Below, one piece after another: positions 1 to 6,700 of a stretch of DNA of 8,483 nucleotides (its first letter is position 1; every line of letters starts with the position of its first letter). The notes beneath the pieces are model-generated. The model saw only the letters and a list, made by a program, of their open reading frames with translations. It ran no database searches and had not been told where the DNA came from. The DNA lies in the NCBI GenBank assembly GCA_021821705.1, contig JAKACE010000056.1, forward strand, positions 1 to 8,483. The letters run 5' to 3'. The DNA comes from Actinomycetes bacterium (GTDB taxonomy: Bacteria > Actinomycetota > Acidimicrobiia > Acidimicrobiales > Palsa-688). The position numbers and the translations under genes are program-made.

Positions 1-468
1 GCTATCTGGAACGTCAACTCGGTGGCGGAGCACTTCTTGGAACTGGTACTCAAACACAGGGAGGCACTGGCAGCCTCGTACCGCCAGACCGTCCTGGACC
101 GGGAGCGGTTTGCCCGCGATCTCGCGGCGCTTGCGGTGGTGGTGGGCGTCTTCCCGAGCGGCGCCGACTTCCTGCTCGTCAAGCTGGACATGACGGCGGC
201 CGAAGCGGCGGTGTTGGCCGACGGGCTACTACAGACCCGGCGCCTGCACGTCAAGGACGCCTCCAGCCGCTTTGAGGACGGGTATGGCTATTTCCGCCTT
301 GCCGTACGCCGGCCCGAGGACAACGACGAACTGTGCCGGGCCCTGGCGGCGCTGGCTGAGGGGGTTGTGGCGCCTCGAGGCACGGGCGCATCTACAGCCC
401 GTCAAGGGCCCGGCGGGTACGGCGAGGTGGCGGGAGGCGCAAAGCTGGCGGTGGTGAGCCGTGGTTGA
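1..468 (+). CDS. PLP-dependent aminotransferase, HisC-like class I/II fold (C-terminal part, 5' end outside window)
   Basis: The reading frame is open from base 1 to the TGA at 466-468, so the gene starts upstream and only its last 155 codons are here. The fragment begins with AIWNVNSVAEHF, which matches the WNVN segment of HisC/CobD-type fold-I aminotransferases just before the C-terminal small domain. Later come FPSGADFLLVKL, LHVKDASSRF and YFRLAVRRPEDNDEL, the last holding the carboxylate-binding Arg region of the family. The 'KDxS...RxAVRxPEDND' style recalls HisC-like domains fused to an N-terminal nucleotidyltransferase in polysaccharide loci; that fusion cannot be checked here. The lysine that binds PLP should lie upstream. 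The last ~35 residues, after LAALAEG, are Gly/Ala-rich and look like a non-conserved tail. The end overlaps the next gene by 8 bp, so the two are probably co-translated. Histidine biosynthesis is a less likely role given the LicD and acyltransferase neighbours. Confidence 0.8.
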   Translation, partial: AIWNVNSVAEHFLELVLKHREALAASYRQTVLDRERFARDLAALAVVVGVFPSGADFLLVKLDMTAAEAAVLADGLLQTRRLHVKDASSRFEDGYGYFRLAVRRPEDNDELCRALAALAEGVVAPRGTGASTARQGPGGYGEVAGGAKLAVVSRG

Positions 469-1171
469 AACCTCCCGCAAGGCCAGTCCCCGCCAGGTGG
501 CCCGGACGCTGGCGAAGAGCGCCTACGGGGCTGTCGAGGGGGTGCGCTTCGTGCGCGAGGTCGTCAAACCGAACGTGCGGCGCTGGTGGTGGGAGAGAGA
601 GCTGGCAGCACTAAACGACACCCTGGCAGCCACACCGCTGGCCGGCAGGTACTGGGTCTGGTCCGGTCTGCTGCTGGGCTGGGCGCGCCACGGACGGCCC
701 ATAAAGCACGACCCCGACGCCGATTTCGCGGTGCGCCGGGAGCACCTGCCCGAGCTGGAGGCGGCGTTCTGCGAGTTGCTGCGGGCCGGTTACCTGCCGT
801 ACCGCCGCTGCTACGACAACAGCGGGCGCCTGACCGAAGTGTGCGTGCTTACCCCTGAAAGCCGGCCGGCTGAGTTCTTCGTCATGGACCCCCTCGAGGG
901 AGGCGAGCTGGCCTTCTTCGTGTACGGGGAGACGGACCAAGGCTGGGTGCAGTGCGAGGGCCGCCTCCCCGATCAGCAACTAGTACCTTTCAAGTTCGTT
1001 AACCGGGCCTGGATGAAGCCGGAGGACCACGAGCGCGAACTGGCGCTCGTCTACGGCGACAACTGGCGTACCCCGGACCCGGGCTGGTCCTATATGAGCG
1101 ATGACAAGTCAATCGTGGGCCGCCGGCCTTGGCGGCCCGAGAGCGTAGCCCGCTCGGGGTTCCTGGTCTGA
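461..1171 (+). CDS. LicD / fukutin-related family phosphotransferase
   Basis: This 236-residue protein looks like a LicD/FKRP-type enzyme, a nucleotidyltransferase-fold family that moves a phospho-alcohol group (phosphocholine in LicD, ribitol phosphate in FKRP) from a CDP-activated donor to a sugar. The diagnostic segment is at residues 69-89: SGLLLGWARHGRP followed by D84-x-D86-x-D88, matching the family 'G-LLG--R-G----D-D-D' metal-binding signature. EFFVMD at 138-143 and a closing EDHERELALVYGDNW at 188-202 also fit the family, where a 'YGD-W--P' stretch closes the domain. There is no signal peptide or membrane segment, so it probably acts in the cytoplasm. The GTG start at 461 overlaps the upstream stop by 8 bp, which suggests translational coupling; no strong ribosome binding site is seen at ideal distance. 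The aminotransferase neighbour suggests the transferred group is an amino-alcohol phosphate, but the substrate is unknown. The family call is fairly firm; the specific activity is inference. Confidence 0.78.
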   Translation: MVETSRKASPRQVARTLAKSAYGAVEGVRFVREVVKPNVRRWWWERELAALNDTLAATPLAGRYWVWSGLLLGWARHGRPIKHDPDADFAVRREHLPELEAAFCELLRAGYLPYRRCYDNSGRLTEVCVLTPESRPAEFFVMDPLEGGELAFFVYGETDQGWVQCEGRLPDQQLVPFKFVNRAWMKPEDHERELALVYGDNWRTPDPGWSYMSDDKSIVGRRPWRPESVARSGFLV

Positions 1172-1179
1172 GACCACCG

Positions 1180-1201
1180 GTCCTGGCAGAGCGGCCAGGA
1201 C
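1180..1201 (+). terminator. Hairpin after the LicD-like gene, possible terminator
   Basis: GTCCTGGC at 1180-1187 and GCCAGGAC at 1194-1201 form a perfect 8-bp stem around the 6-nt loop AGAGCG, beginning 8 bp after the TGA. No T-tract follows, as is common for actinobacterial candidate terminators. It may end the aminotransferase-LicD transcript, or only stabilise its 3' end. Confidence 0.35.
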
Positions 1202-1509
1202 GGGCGAAGCCCGAGCTCGGGTTCACGGCCACCGCTGCTCCATGAGCCACGGCGTTGCCAGCTCTGCCGGCCCACGGCCCGGGGGTGCTCTGGCCACCGG
1301 GCCCTACGTCGGGGGGCGTCCTCGCAGACAGGTTGCGGCGACATGGGCCCGAAAACGGCGAAGTCTGCGCCTGATGAGGTCACCCTCAGCAGCGGTGAGT
1401 GACGTCCCAGTGGCGGGGGCGTCCCATGACCGTGAGCACGGCCCTAGGATCGCTGACGACCCATTTTTCGGAGGCGTTGTCCCCAGGACTGTGCCGCACG
1501 ACCCAGGCC

Positions 1510-1514
1510 GGAAG
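1510..1514 (+). promoter_or_regulatory. Ribosome binding site GGAAG supporting the ATG at 1519
   Basis: GGAAG ends 4 nt before ATG 1519. The spacing is short but workable. It favours 1519 over the upstream GTG 1399 and ATG 1426, as does the fact that the conserved family sequence begins about ten residues after 1519. ATG 1426 also has a G-rich stretch ahead of it, so it is not excluded. Confidence 0.35.
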
Positions 1515-1518
1515 ACAG

Positions 1519-2580
1519 ATGACCAGCAAGCCTGTGCGCTCCAACCTCCCCCGCCTGACCGGGCTGCGGGCGTTCGCGGCCCTGGCTGTCTTCGGCTTCC
1601 ATGTCTCGAGCCGGTGGGGGATATTCCACCTCCCCCTTGCGTACTTGGGTTACACCGGCGTAGCCATGTTCTTCGTCCTCTCCGGTTTCGTGTTGGCCTG
1701 GTCGACCAGGCCGGGCACCCGCGCCCGCACCTTCTACAGGCGCCGCTTCGCTCGCATCTACCCGGCGCACCTGACGGTGCTCCTGGCCGCCGCCGTCGTG
1801 CCTGTGGTCCAGGTGGCCCGGTCGCTGCCCGTGGCCCTGCCCAACCTGTTCTTGGTGCAGTCCTGGTCCACCAGCAGCGAGTACGTGTACGGGATGAACG
1901 GCGACTCGTGGTCGCTCAGCTGCGAGATGGCTTTCTATGCTGCTTTCCCGCTCGCCTTCTACTTCTTCGGGCGGCTCTCCAACCGCTCACGGTGGGCGCT
2001 CGCCGGCGCCTGGTGGGCAGCCGCCACCGTGATAGTCGTGTTCAACAGGGCACAGGGCTGGGCGTACTACTACCCGCCGCTGCAGTTCGGCGAGTTCGTG
2101 TTGGGCATGGCGGCCGCTTTCCATCTGCGCGAGGGTCGACCCGTCCGGGTGCCCCTACCCCTGGCCCTGGCTGTCCTGGGGGCAGGCATCCTGGTGAGCC
2201 GCAAGCTCCCATACCCGGTACCAGCGGTCGCCTTGGCACTGGCCTTCGTGCTTGTCATAGCCGCAGCGGCCCGGCGTGACATCGAGGCACCGGGCGGCTG
2301 GCTCGGGCACCGCTGGGTCGTCTACGCCGGCGAGGTTTCTTATTCCTTCTACTTGGTGCACGAGCTGACCATCATCAACGTGCACCACCTGATGCCGGGG
2401 GTGCCGGGTTGGGCCCAGGCAGGGACAGCGCTGGCCGTGGCCTGCATGCTGGCCGTGGTCCTGCACCATCTGGTGGAACGGCCTTGCCGGCGCTGGCTCA
2501 CGGGGTCGCGCCGGAGCGCTGACGCCGTCGTCGTGGCCCCGGACGAGCAACCGGGGCCGGTGCCGGCAACGTCCCCGTGA
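1519..2580 (+). CDS. Acyltransferase 3 family membrane protein (OafA/YrhL-like O-acyltransferase)
   Basis: This 353-residue, multi-pass membrane protein belongs to the acyltransferase-3 family, which moves acetyl or other acyl groups onto exported or membrane-bound glycans and lipids. The family R-x10-H motif is intact: R17 to H28 in LRAFAALAVFGFH within the first hydrophobic helix. Other hallmarks are VAMFFVLSGFVLAW at 48-61, the basic loop RRRFARIYPAH at 74-84, DSWSLSCEMAFYAAFPLAF at 129-147, GEVSYSFYLVHEL at 271-283 and the closing HHLVERP at 316-322. About ten hydrophobic segments span residues 15-320, and a polar tail of ~30 residues follows. Length is normal for a stand-alone domain without an SGNH partner. 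ATG 1519 was chosen for homology and a nearby ribosome binding site; the frame could extend to ATG 1426 or GTG 1399. It lies downstream of the LicD-like gene on the same strand, so it may decorate the same surface polymer. The acceptor is unknown. Confidence 0.9.
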   Translation: MTSKPVRSNLPRLTGLRAFAALAVFGFHVSSRWGIFHLPLAYLGYTGVAMFFVLSGFVLAWSTRPGTRARTFYRRRFARIYPAHLTVLLAAAVVPVVQVARSLPVALPNLFLVQSWSTSSEYVYGMNGDSWSLSCEMAFYAAFPLAFYFFGRLSNRSRWALAGAWWAAATVIVVFNRAQGWAYYYPPLQFGEFVLGMAAAFHLREGRPVRVPLPLALAVLGAGILVSRKLPYPVPAVALALAFVLVIAAAARRDIEAPGGWLGHRWVVYAGEVSYSFYLVHELTIINVHHLMPGVPGWAQAGTALAVACMLAVVLHHLVERPCRRWLTGSRRSADAVVVAPDEQPGPVPATSP

Positions 2581-2581
2581 A

Positions 2582-2779
2582 GTGGCCATCGTGGCCATGC
2601 TCGTGGGCCTGTTGGGCGGGTTGGGGGTGGTGCCGGCTCTGGGCTCGCTTGCGGCGGAGCCATGGAGCCCATACCACGGGCGTCCGGCGCAACGCCGGCC
2701 GGGTGAACCTCTTGTCCGTCACGTGGCCCAGGCCGTTACCAAGCTCCGGCCGGCCCGGCCTGCCCAGCTAGGGGACTAG
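2582..2779 (+). CDS. Doubtful small ORF with a hydrophobic N-terminus (65 aa), unrecognised
   Basis: A GTG one base after the acyltransferase TGA opens a 65-codon frame. Its first ~25 residues are hydrophobic (AIVAMLVGLLGGLGVVPALG, then SLAAEP) and resemble a signal or membrane segment, though no basic residue precedes them. The remaining ~40 residues are Arg/Pro-rich and match nothing I recognise. The first 25 codons keep G/C in nearly all third positions; this preference weakens afterwards, as if only the 5' part were once under coding selection. It could be a coupled small membrane protein, the remnant of a secreted protein, or chance in GC-rich DNA. No clear ribosome binding site was seen. 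Confidence 0.2.
   Translation: MAIVAMLVGLLGGLGVVPALGSLAAEPWSPYHGRPAQRRPGEPLVRHVAQAVTKLRPARPAQLGD
2684..2698. terminator. GC hairpin between convergent genes, possible terminator
   Basis: CCGGCG at 2684-2689 and CGCCGG at 2693-2698 form a perfect 6-bp GC stem with a 3-nt loop CAA. It lies between the stop codons of the convergent acyltransferase and hydrolase genes, where a bidirectional terminator is expected. No T-tract is present, and such stems arise easily by chance in DNA this GC-rich. Confidence 0.25.
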
Positions 2780-2782
2780 GGC

Positions 2783-3601
2783 TCAGGGCCACCGGGCCGA
2801 CAGCTCGGCGGTGAGGGCGACCCAGGCCACCGGGTCGTGCCCGGGGACGACCCGGTAGCCCTTGTCTGCAGCCAGGGCTTTGAGCCGGCGGATGCTCCCG
2901 ACCGTGTCCTCGGGGCTGCAACCGATGAAACCGCCCACCGGCACCTCGTTTTCGATGTTGTCTGTGAGGTCGGCCGCGTCGCAGGCAAAGACGAAACCAC
3001 CGCCGCCGGCCTCTTCGGCGATGTCGACCACGAAGCTCTGGTGGCCCGGCGTGTGCCCGGCGGAGCTGACCGCGCTCACCCCCGGGGCGATGGTGGTGTC
3101 GCCGCCGGCCAGGTGCCAGTCGATGGCCGGGTCGTCGTAGTCGATCCTGAACATGCCATTGGCCTCCGGGCCGGGCTGGGCCGATAGCCCGTACTCGAGC
3201 TCCGCCCGCTGCAGGTACACCGGGGCCCCGGTTGCCGCGAAGTGGCGGATGCCCCCGGCATGGTCCCAGTGTAGGTGCGATATCCCGACCGCCACGATGT
3301 CGGACAGGCCAAGACCGGCTCGGGCCAGCTCCTCCAGCAGGGGGTCGCCCGTCCCGGGGAGGGTCGAGCGGATGTCGGGGTCGCGGCCATGGAAACGCCT
3401 GTACAGGGGGGCGTCGGCGAACAGGGCCGGGTTGGGCCCGGTGTCGAGCAGCACCCAGCCCTGCTTTGTTTCGACCAGTACCGCCGGTACCGGCTCGCGC
3501 AGGCGCCGTCCGGTGGTGTCCCCGTGCAGGGAGACGGTGATGGGCAGCTCGACCCAGCCCAAGGTGAGCGGGACCACGCGCAAGGCTCCCGGGCCGTCCA
3601 T
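2783..3601 (-). CDS. MBL-fold metallo-hydrolase, N-acyl-homoserine-lactonase-like
   Basis: This 272-residue protein has a complete metallo-beta-lactamase dinuclear zinc site: HLHWDH at 109-114 (H109, H111, D113, H114), H183 in AGHTPGH (181-187), D208 in CDAAD, and H255 in VVPGHDP. Strand-loop LLDTGPNP at 51-58 is also typical. Overall length and the 'AGHTPGHQS', 'DAAD', 'PGHDP' pattern fit the AttM/AiiA-type lactonase branch, enzymes that open the lactone ring of acyl-homoserine lactones and so quench quorum signals. Other lactones or esters are equally possible; family position alone does not prove AHL activity. It has no signal peptide, so it is probably cytoplasmic. ATG at 3601 (reverse strand) is preceded by a GGTAGG ribosome binding site (complement of 3611-3616) with 9-nt spacing. 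It is convergent with the acyltransferase and divergent from the Rhs gene, so it forms its own transcription unit. Confidence 0.88.
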   Translation of the reverse strand: MDGPGALRVVPLTLGWVELPITVSLHGDTTGRRLREPVPAVLVETKQGWVLLDTGPNPALFADAPLYRRFHGRDPDIRSTLPGTGDPLLEELARAGLGLSDIVAVGISHLHWDHAGGIRHFAATGAPVYLQRAELEYGLSAQPGPEANGMFRIDYDDPAIDWHLAGGDTTIAPGVSAVSSAGHTPGHQSFVVDIAEEAGGGGFVFACDAADLTDNIENEVPVGGFIGCSPEDTVGSIRRLKALAADKGYRVVPGHDPVAWVALTAELSARWP

Positions 3602-3613
3602 GGTGCCGAACCT

Positions 3614-3635
3614 ACCGTGGCGCCGGTACCACGGT
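3614..3635. promoter_or_regulatory. Inverted repeat overlapping the hydrolase translation start region, possible operator
   Basis: ACCGTGG (3614-3620) and CCACGGT (3629-3635) form a perfect 7-bp inverted repeat with an 8-bp spacer, 13-34 bp upstream of the hydrolase start. One arm overlaps its GGTAGG ribosome binding site. The size fits a dimeric repressor site (e.g. TetR-like), or an mRNA hairpin masking the ribosome binding site. No regulator gene is in the window. Chance cannot be excluded. Confidence 0.3.
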
Positions 3636-3709
3636 GGCCGGGCATTCCGGGGCCTCTCCGGGGCGGTGCCCGCCTAGCTCGGTGCAGGGGGCGGTCGCCA
3701 AAGCCCGGC

Positions 3710-3719
3710 AATGTAACAT
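3710..3719. promoter_or_regulatory. AT-rich island in the divergent intergenic region, possible -10 elements
   Basis: AATGTAACAT is the least GC-rich patch between the hydrolase and Rhs genes. On the + strand TAACAT (3714-3719) fits the TANNNT pattern of actinobacterial -10 boxes and would place a transcript start about 25-30 bp before the Rhs GTG. On the - strand TACATT (complement of 3710-3715) fits the same pattern, facing the hydrolase about 105 bp away. No clear -35 box was seen for either direction. Confidence 0.25.
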
Positions 3720-3740
3720 CGTCCCTGCCGCGGCGAGCAC

Positions 3741-3746
3741 AGGGGG
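3741..3746 (+). promoter_or_regulatory. Ribosome binding site AGGGGG for the Rhs gene
   Basis: AGGGGG sits 6 nt before GTG 3753. An in-frame TAA at 3714-3716 closes the frame upstream, and no other start codon lies between it and 3753, so this site fixes the start. Confidence 0.7.
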
Positions 3747-3752
3747 TACGGG

Positions 3753-6700
3753 GTGGGCGACGTCAGCTCGGCATCGACGCAAGACCTCCAGACCTTCGTC
3801 TCCACGGCGGGAGCAGCCACAGAGGAGCTGGCCCAGCGTGTCGCCTCGGCGAGTGCCACGGTCAACGCTTTCTACGACGCACCCTGTGACCCGCAGTTCA
3901 GGCCGGCGGACGGTCTGGCCGCCTTCACGCAGGCGGGCACACTGGTCGCCGACAACCAGGCCGACGAGCGCTGGTTGGCCGCCGTACGCCAGGCCTTCGT
4001 GCTCGCCGACTCGGGCACCGTGCCCGACGGCGCCATCGCCGGGGCGCTGGCGGCGGCCGGCATCAACCCCGGCGCGCCCGGCCACCTGAGCGTTGACGAG
4101 CCCGTCTACCGCGGTGCCGTCATGTACTCGGGTTGGTCGGACGACCCTGTCGCCACCGGCTCTGGCAATTTGTACCAGGCCGAGGACGACCTGCTCATGC
4201 CCCCGGCGCTGGCCGTCCTGTCTTGGCGGCGCTGCTACAGTTCCCGCGGCGCCCGGCCCGGGGCCAACGGCAGGGGCTGGCACACCTGGGCCGATACCCG
4301 CTTGGAGCTGGCGCGGGAATCGGTCGTGTACCACGGCCCCGACGGTCAGGTGGCGCCCTTCGCCCGCGACGGTGAGCGCCTGGTTGCCCACCCTGCCATG
4401 GAGGCCGAGCTGGTCGCCACGCCCGCCGGCTACGAGCTGGAGTGGCGGTGGGCCTCGCGCTTCGCCGGGCAGGCCTGGAGCTTCGGGCCCGACGGGAGCA
4501 TCGAGCAGGTCCAGGTGCCCGGTGCCGGCACGGTCACCTTCGAGCACCGCGACGGCCGCCTGTCCGGGCTGGCCCACTCGGGTGGGAGGCGTCTGGAGCT
4601 GTCCTGGGCGGGCGGGCAGATCTGCGGGCTGGCGTCGAGCGACGGGCGTCATGTTGCCTACCGCTATGAGGGCCCGGACCTGGTGGCGGTGCAGCGGCCC
4701 TCCGGCCAGCTGCGTTACCTCATCGGGGCCGACGGCCTGGTGGCGGAGGTGCGCGACGCCGACGGGGTACGCCTGGTGCGCAACGAGTACGACTCCGCCG
4801 GCCGGGTGCTGGTCCAGGAGTCGGCCCGGGGCCGGGTCAGCCGCTACCGTTACGCCTCTCCCTATACGCTGCTGGTGGGCGACGACGGGGGCGGCCCGAC
4901 CACCCTCTATCGCCACGACGGGGCCGGCCGGTTGGTGGAGATGGTGCTGGGGGCCGATACCTCTCGGGCGCTGAGGCGCTTCGACGAGGGTGGCAACCCC
5001 GTCGAGGTGGCGGGCTTCGACGGGCGGCTCACCCGGCGTACCTTCGACGCCAGAGGCAACTGCCTGAGCGAGGAGGTGCCCGGCCAGGGCCGGCGCACCT
5101 GGTCCTACGACGGCGACGGACGCGTCGTGGCCCACGTCGACGCGGCCGGAGCCGAGACCGTCTTCACCTACGAGCAGGGCTGCGTCAACCCTGTCCGCGT
5201 CGAGGGGCCAGGCGGCTTGCGCTACGACTTCGAGCTGGCCGACGGGTTGGCAGTGGCGGTGACCGACGCCGACGGGGTGCGCCAGAGCCTCGAGCGAGAC
5301 GACGACCTGCAGGTGGTCGCCGCAACCGACGGCGAGGGGGGCACCACCCGCGCCGGTTACCACTGCTCGGGCCAGCTCGAGTGGGCCCAGTTGCCCACCG
5401 GCGAGATCATGCACTGGGAGTACGACCACCACGACCGGGCGGTGGCGTTCACGGACTTCAACGGGGTCACGGCCCGGCGTTCGTACTCGCGCGCCGGCCG
5501 CCTGGTGGAGGAGGCCGGCCCCGGCGACCGGCTGGTCTCCTACGAGTGGGGTGCCGACGGTTCTCCTTCACGGGTGGCGGGGCCGGGGGACGCCTCGGTC
5601 GACCTGGGCTGGGACGTCAACGGCTGGCAGGTGCGCGAGCGCCACGAGGACGGGGCTGTCTGGGAGGTGCGCCGTGACGGCCTCGGCCGGGCGGTGGCGG
5701 GCGTCGCTCCCGACGGCGGCAAGTGGTCGGCGCGCTGGGGCGCGGAGCCCTTCCCCCTCGGTTTGCGTGGCCCGCTCGGCCACGAGTGGCGTTTCGGCGC
5801 CCACGTGGACAGCTCGGGGGAGGTCCTCAGCGTCAGCAGCCCGGCGGGGCGCACCTTCGAGCTGCGCTGGGACGTGGCGGGCCGCCTGTGCGCTGGTAGG
5901 AGCCCGGAGGGCCCGAGCTCGTTCGAACTGCGCCGCAACGCCGCCGGCCTGCCGGTGGAGTGGACCGTCGACGGCGACACCGTCGCCTCTGCCGGCTATA
6001 CCCCGGCCGGCCGCCTGGCCTGGCTGGACATGGCCGACGGTAGTCACTGGGCCCTGCGCTACGACCGCGCCGGGCGCCCCGTCGAGCTGGACGGCCCGGC
6101 CGGGCGGCGCCTGGTGACATACGACAGCTCGGGGCGCCCGGTGCGGGTCGACGGCGACGGTGGCGACTGGGCGGAGCTGGTCTGGCAGGGCCAGCGACTG
6201 GTGGGCCGCCTCGGCCCGGTGGGCGAGTGGTGGCGCCGCTTCGACGACGCCGGCGAAGTCGTCTCGGTCACCGAGCCCGCAGGTGCCATCTGGTGGGTGG
6301 AGCGCGACACTGCCGGGGCGGTGACCTCCATACACGGACCAGCCGGGCTGAGCCGGTCCCTGGTGCGCGCCCCGGGAGGGCGGCTGGCTGCTGTCAACGA
6401 GGCAGGGGAGGGCACCTGGCGCTACATGTGGGACGCCGCCGGCCGGCTGGAGTCCATGACCGGGCCGACCGGGCGCACCACCTCCTACCGCTACGACCTC
6501 GAGGGCCGGGCCATCGGCCTCGACCTGCCCGACGGGACGGCCACCAGCTACCTGTGGGACGCCGACGGGTCGCTGCTCGGCCTGGAGGCGGCTGCCGGCG
6601 AGGGGGGTGAGGTCGCCCGCCTCTTCATCGGTTACGACTGGGAGGCCCGGGCGGTCTGCACATCCGACGGGCAGGGCGAGTACGTCCGTACGGTGCTGGA

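Larger units (their letters stand above)
1172..1518. other. Intergenic gap between the LicD-like and acyltransferase genes
   Basis: This 347-bp stretch has no convincing gene. It starts with a hairpin just after the LicD-like stop, described separately, and a 12-bp palindrome CCCGAGCTCGGG at 1210-1221. A possible actinobacterial -10 hexamer TAGGAT lies at 1445-1450, about 69 bp before the chosen acyltransferase ATG, but no good -35 box is visible at 17-18 bp spacing. The acyltransferase frame stays open back to GTG 1399 and ATG 1426; those 5' codons encode nothing resembling the family, so they are treated as non-coding. Confidence 0.5.

Noticed and set aside
1210..1221. 12-bp palindrome CCCGAGCTCGGG
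   Set aside because: It has no loop, so it is a poor hairpin; a single copy of a GC palindrome near a terminator-like stem is expected by chance in this composition.
1399..1518. Upstream extension of the acyltransferase (GTG 1399 or ATG 1426)
   Set aside because: The extra 31-40 residues do not resemble the family N-terminus, and ATG 1519 has a nearby GGAAG and starts just before the conserved LTGLRAF segment. It is kept as an alternative only.
1242..2279. 345-codon plus-strand frame overlapping the acyltransferase
   Set aside because: It reads Pro/Arg/Gly-rich sequence without motifs, while the overlapping frame has the full acyltransferase-3 signature.
3076..3711. 211-codon minus-strand frame overlapping the hydrolase
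   Set aside because: It is out of frame with the zinc-site motifs of the hydrolase and is Pro/Arg/Ser-rich, typical of a GC-rich shadow.
4093..4974. 293-codon plus-strand frame inside the Rhs gene
   Set aside because: It is a shifted-frame shadow rich in Pro, Ser, Arg and Thr; the true frame holds the DUF6531-like segment and the first YD repeats.
3612..5432. 606-codon open frame on the minus strand across the Rhs 5' half
   Set aside because: It is in the same antisense register and has the same explanation as the 846-codon frame; the sense strand carries clear DUF6531 and YD-repeat motifs.
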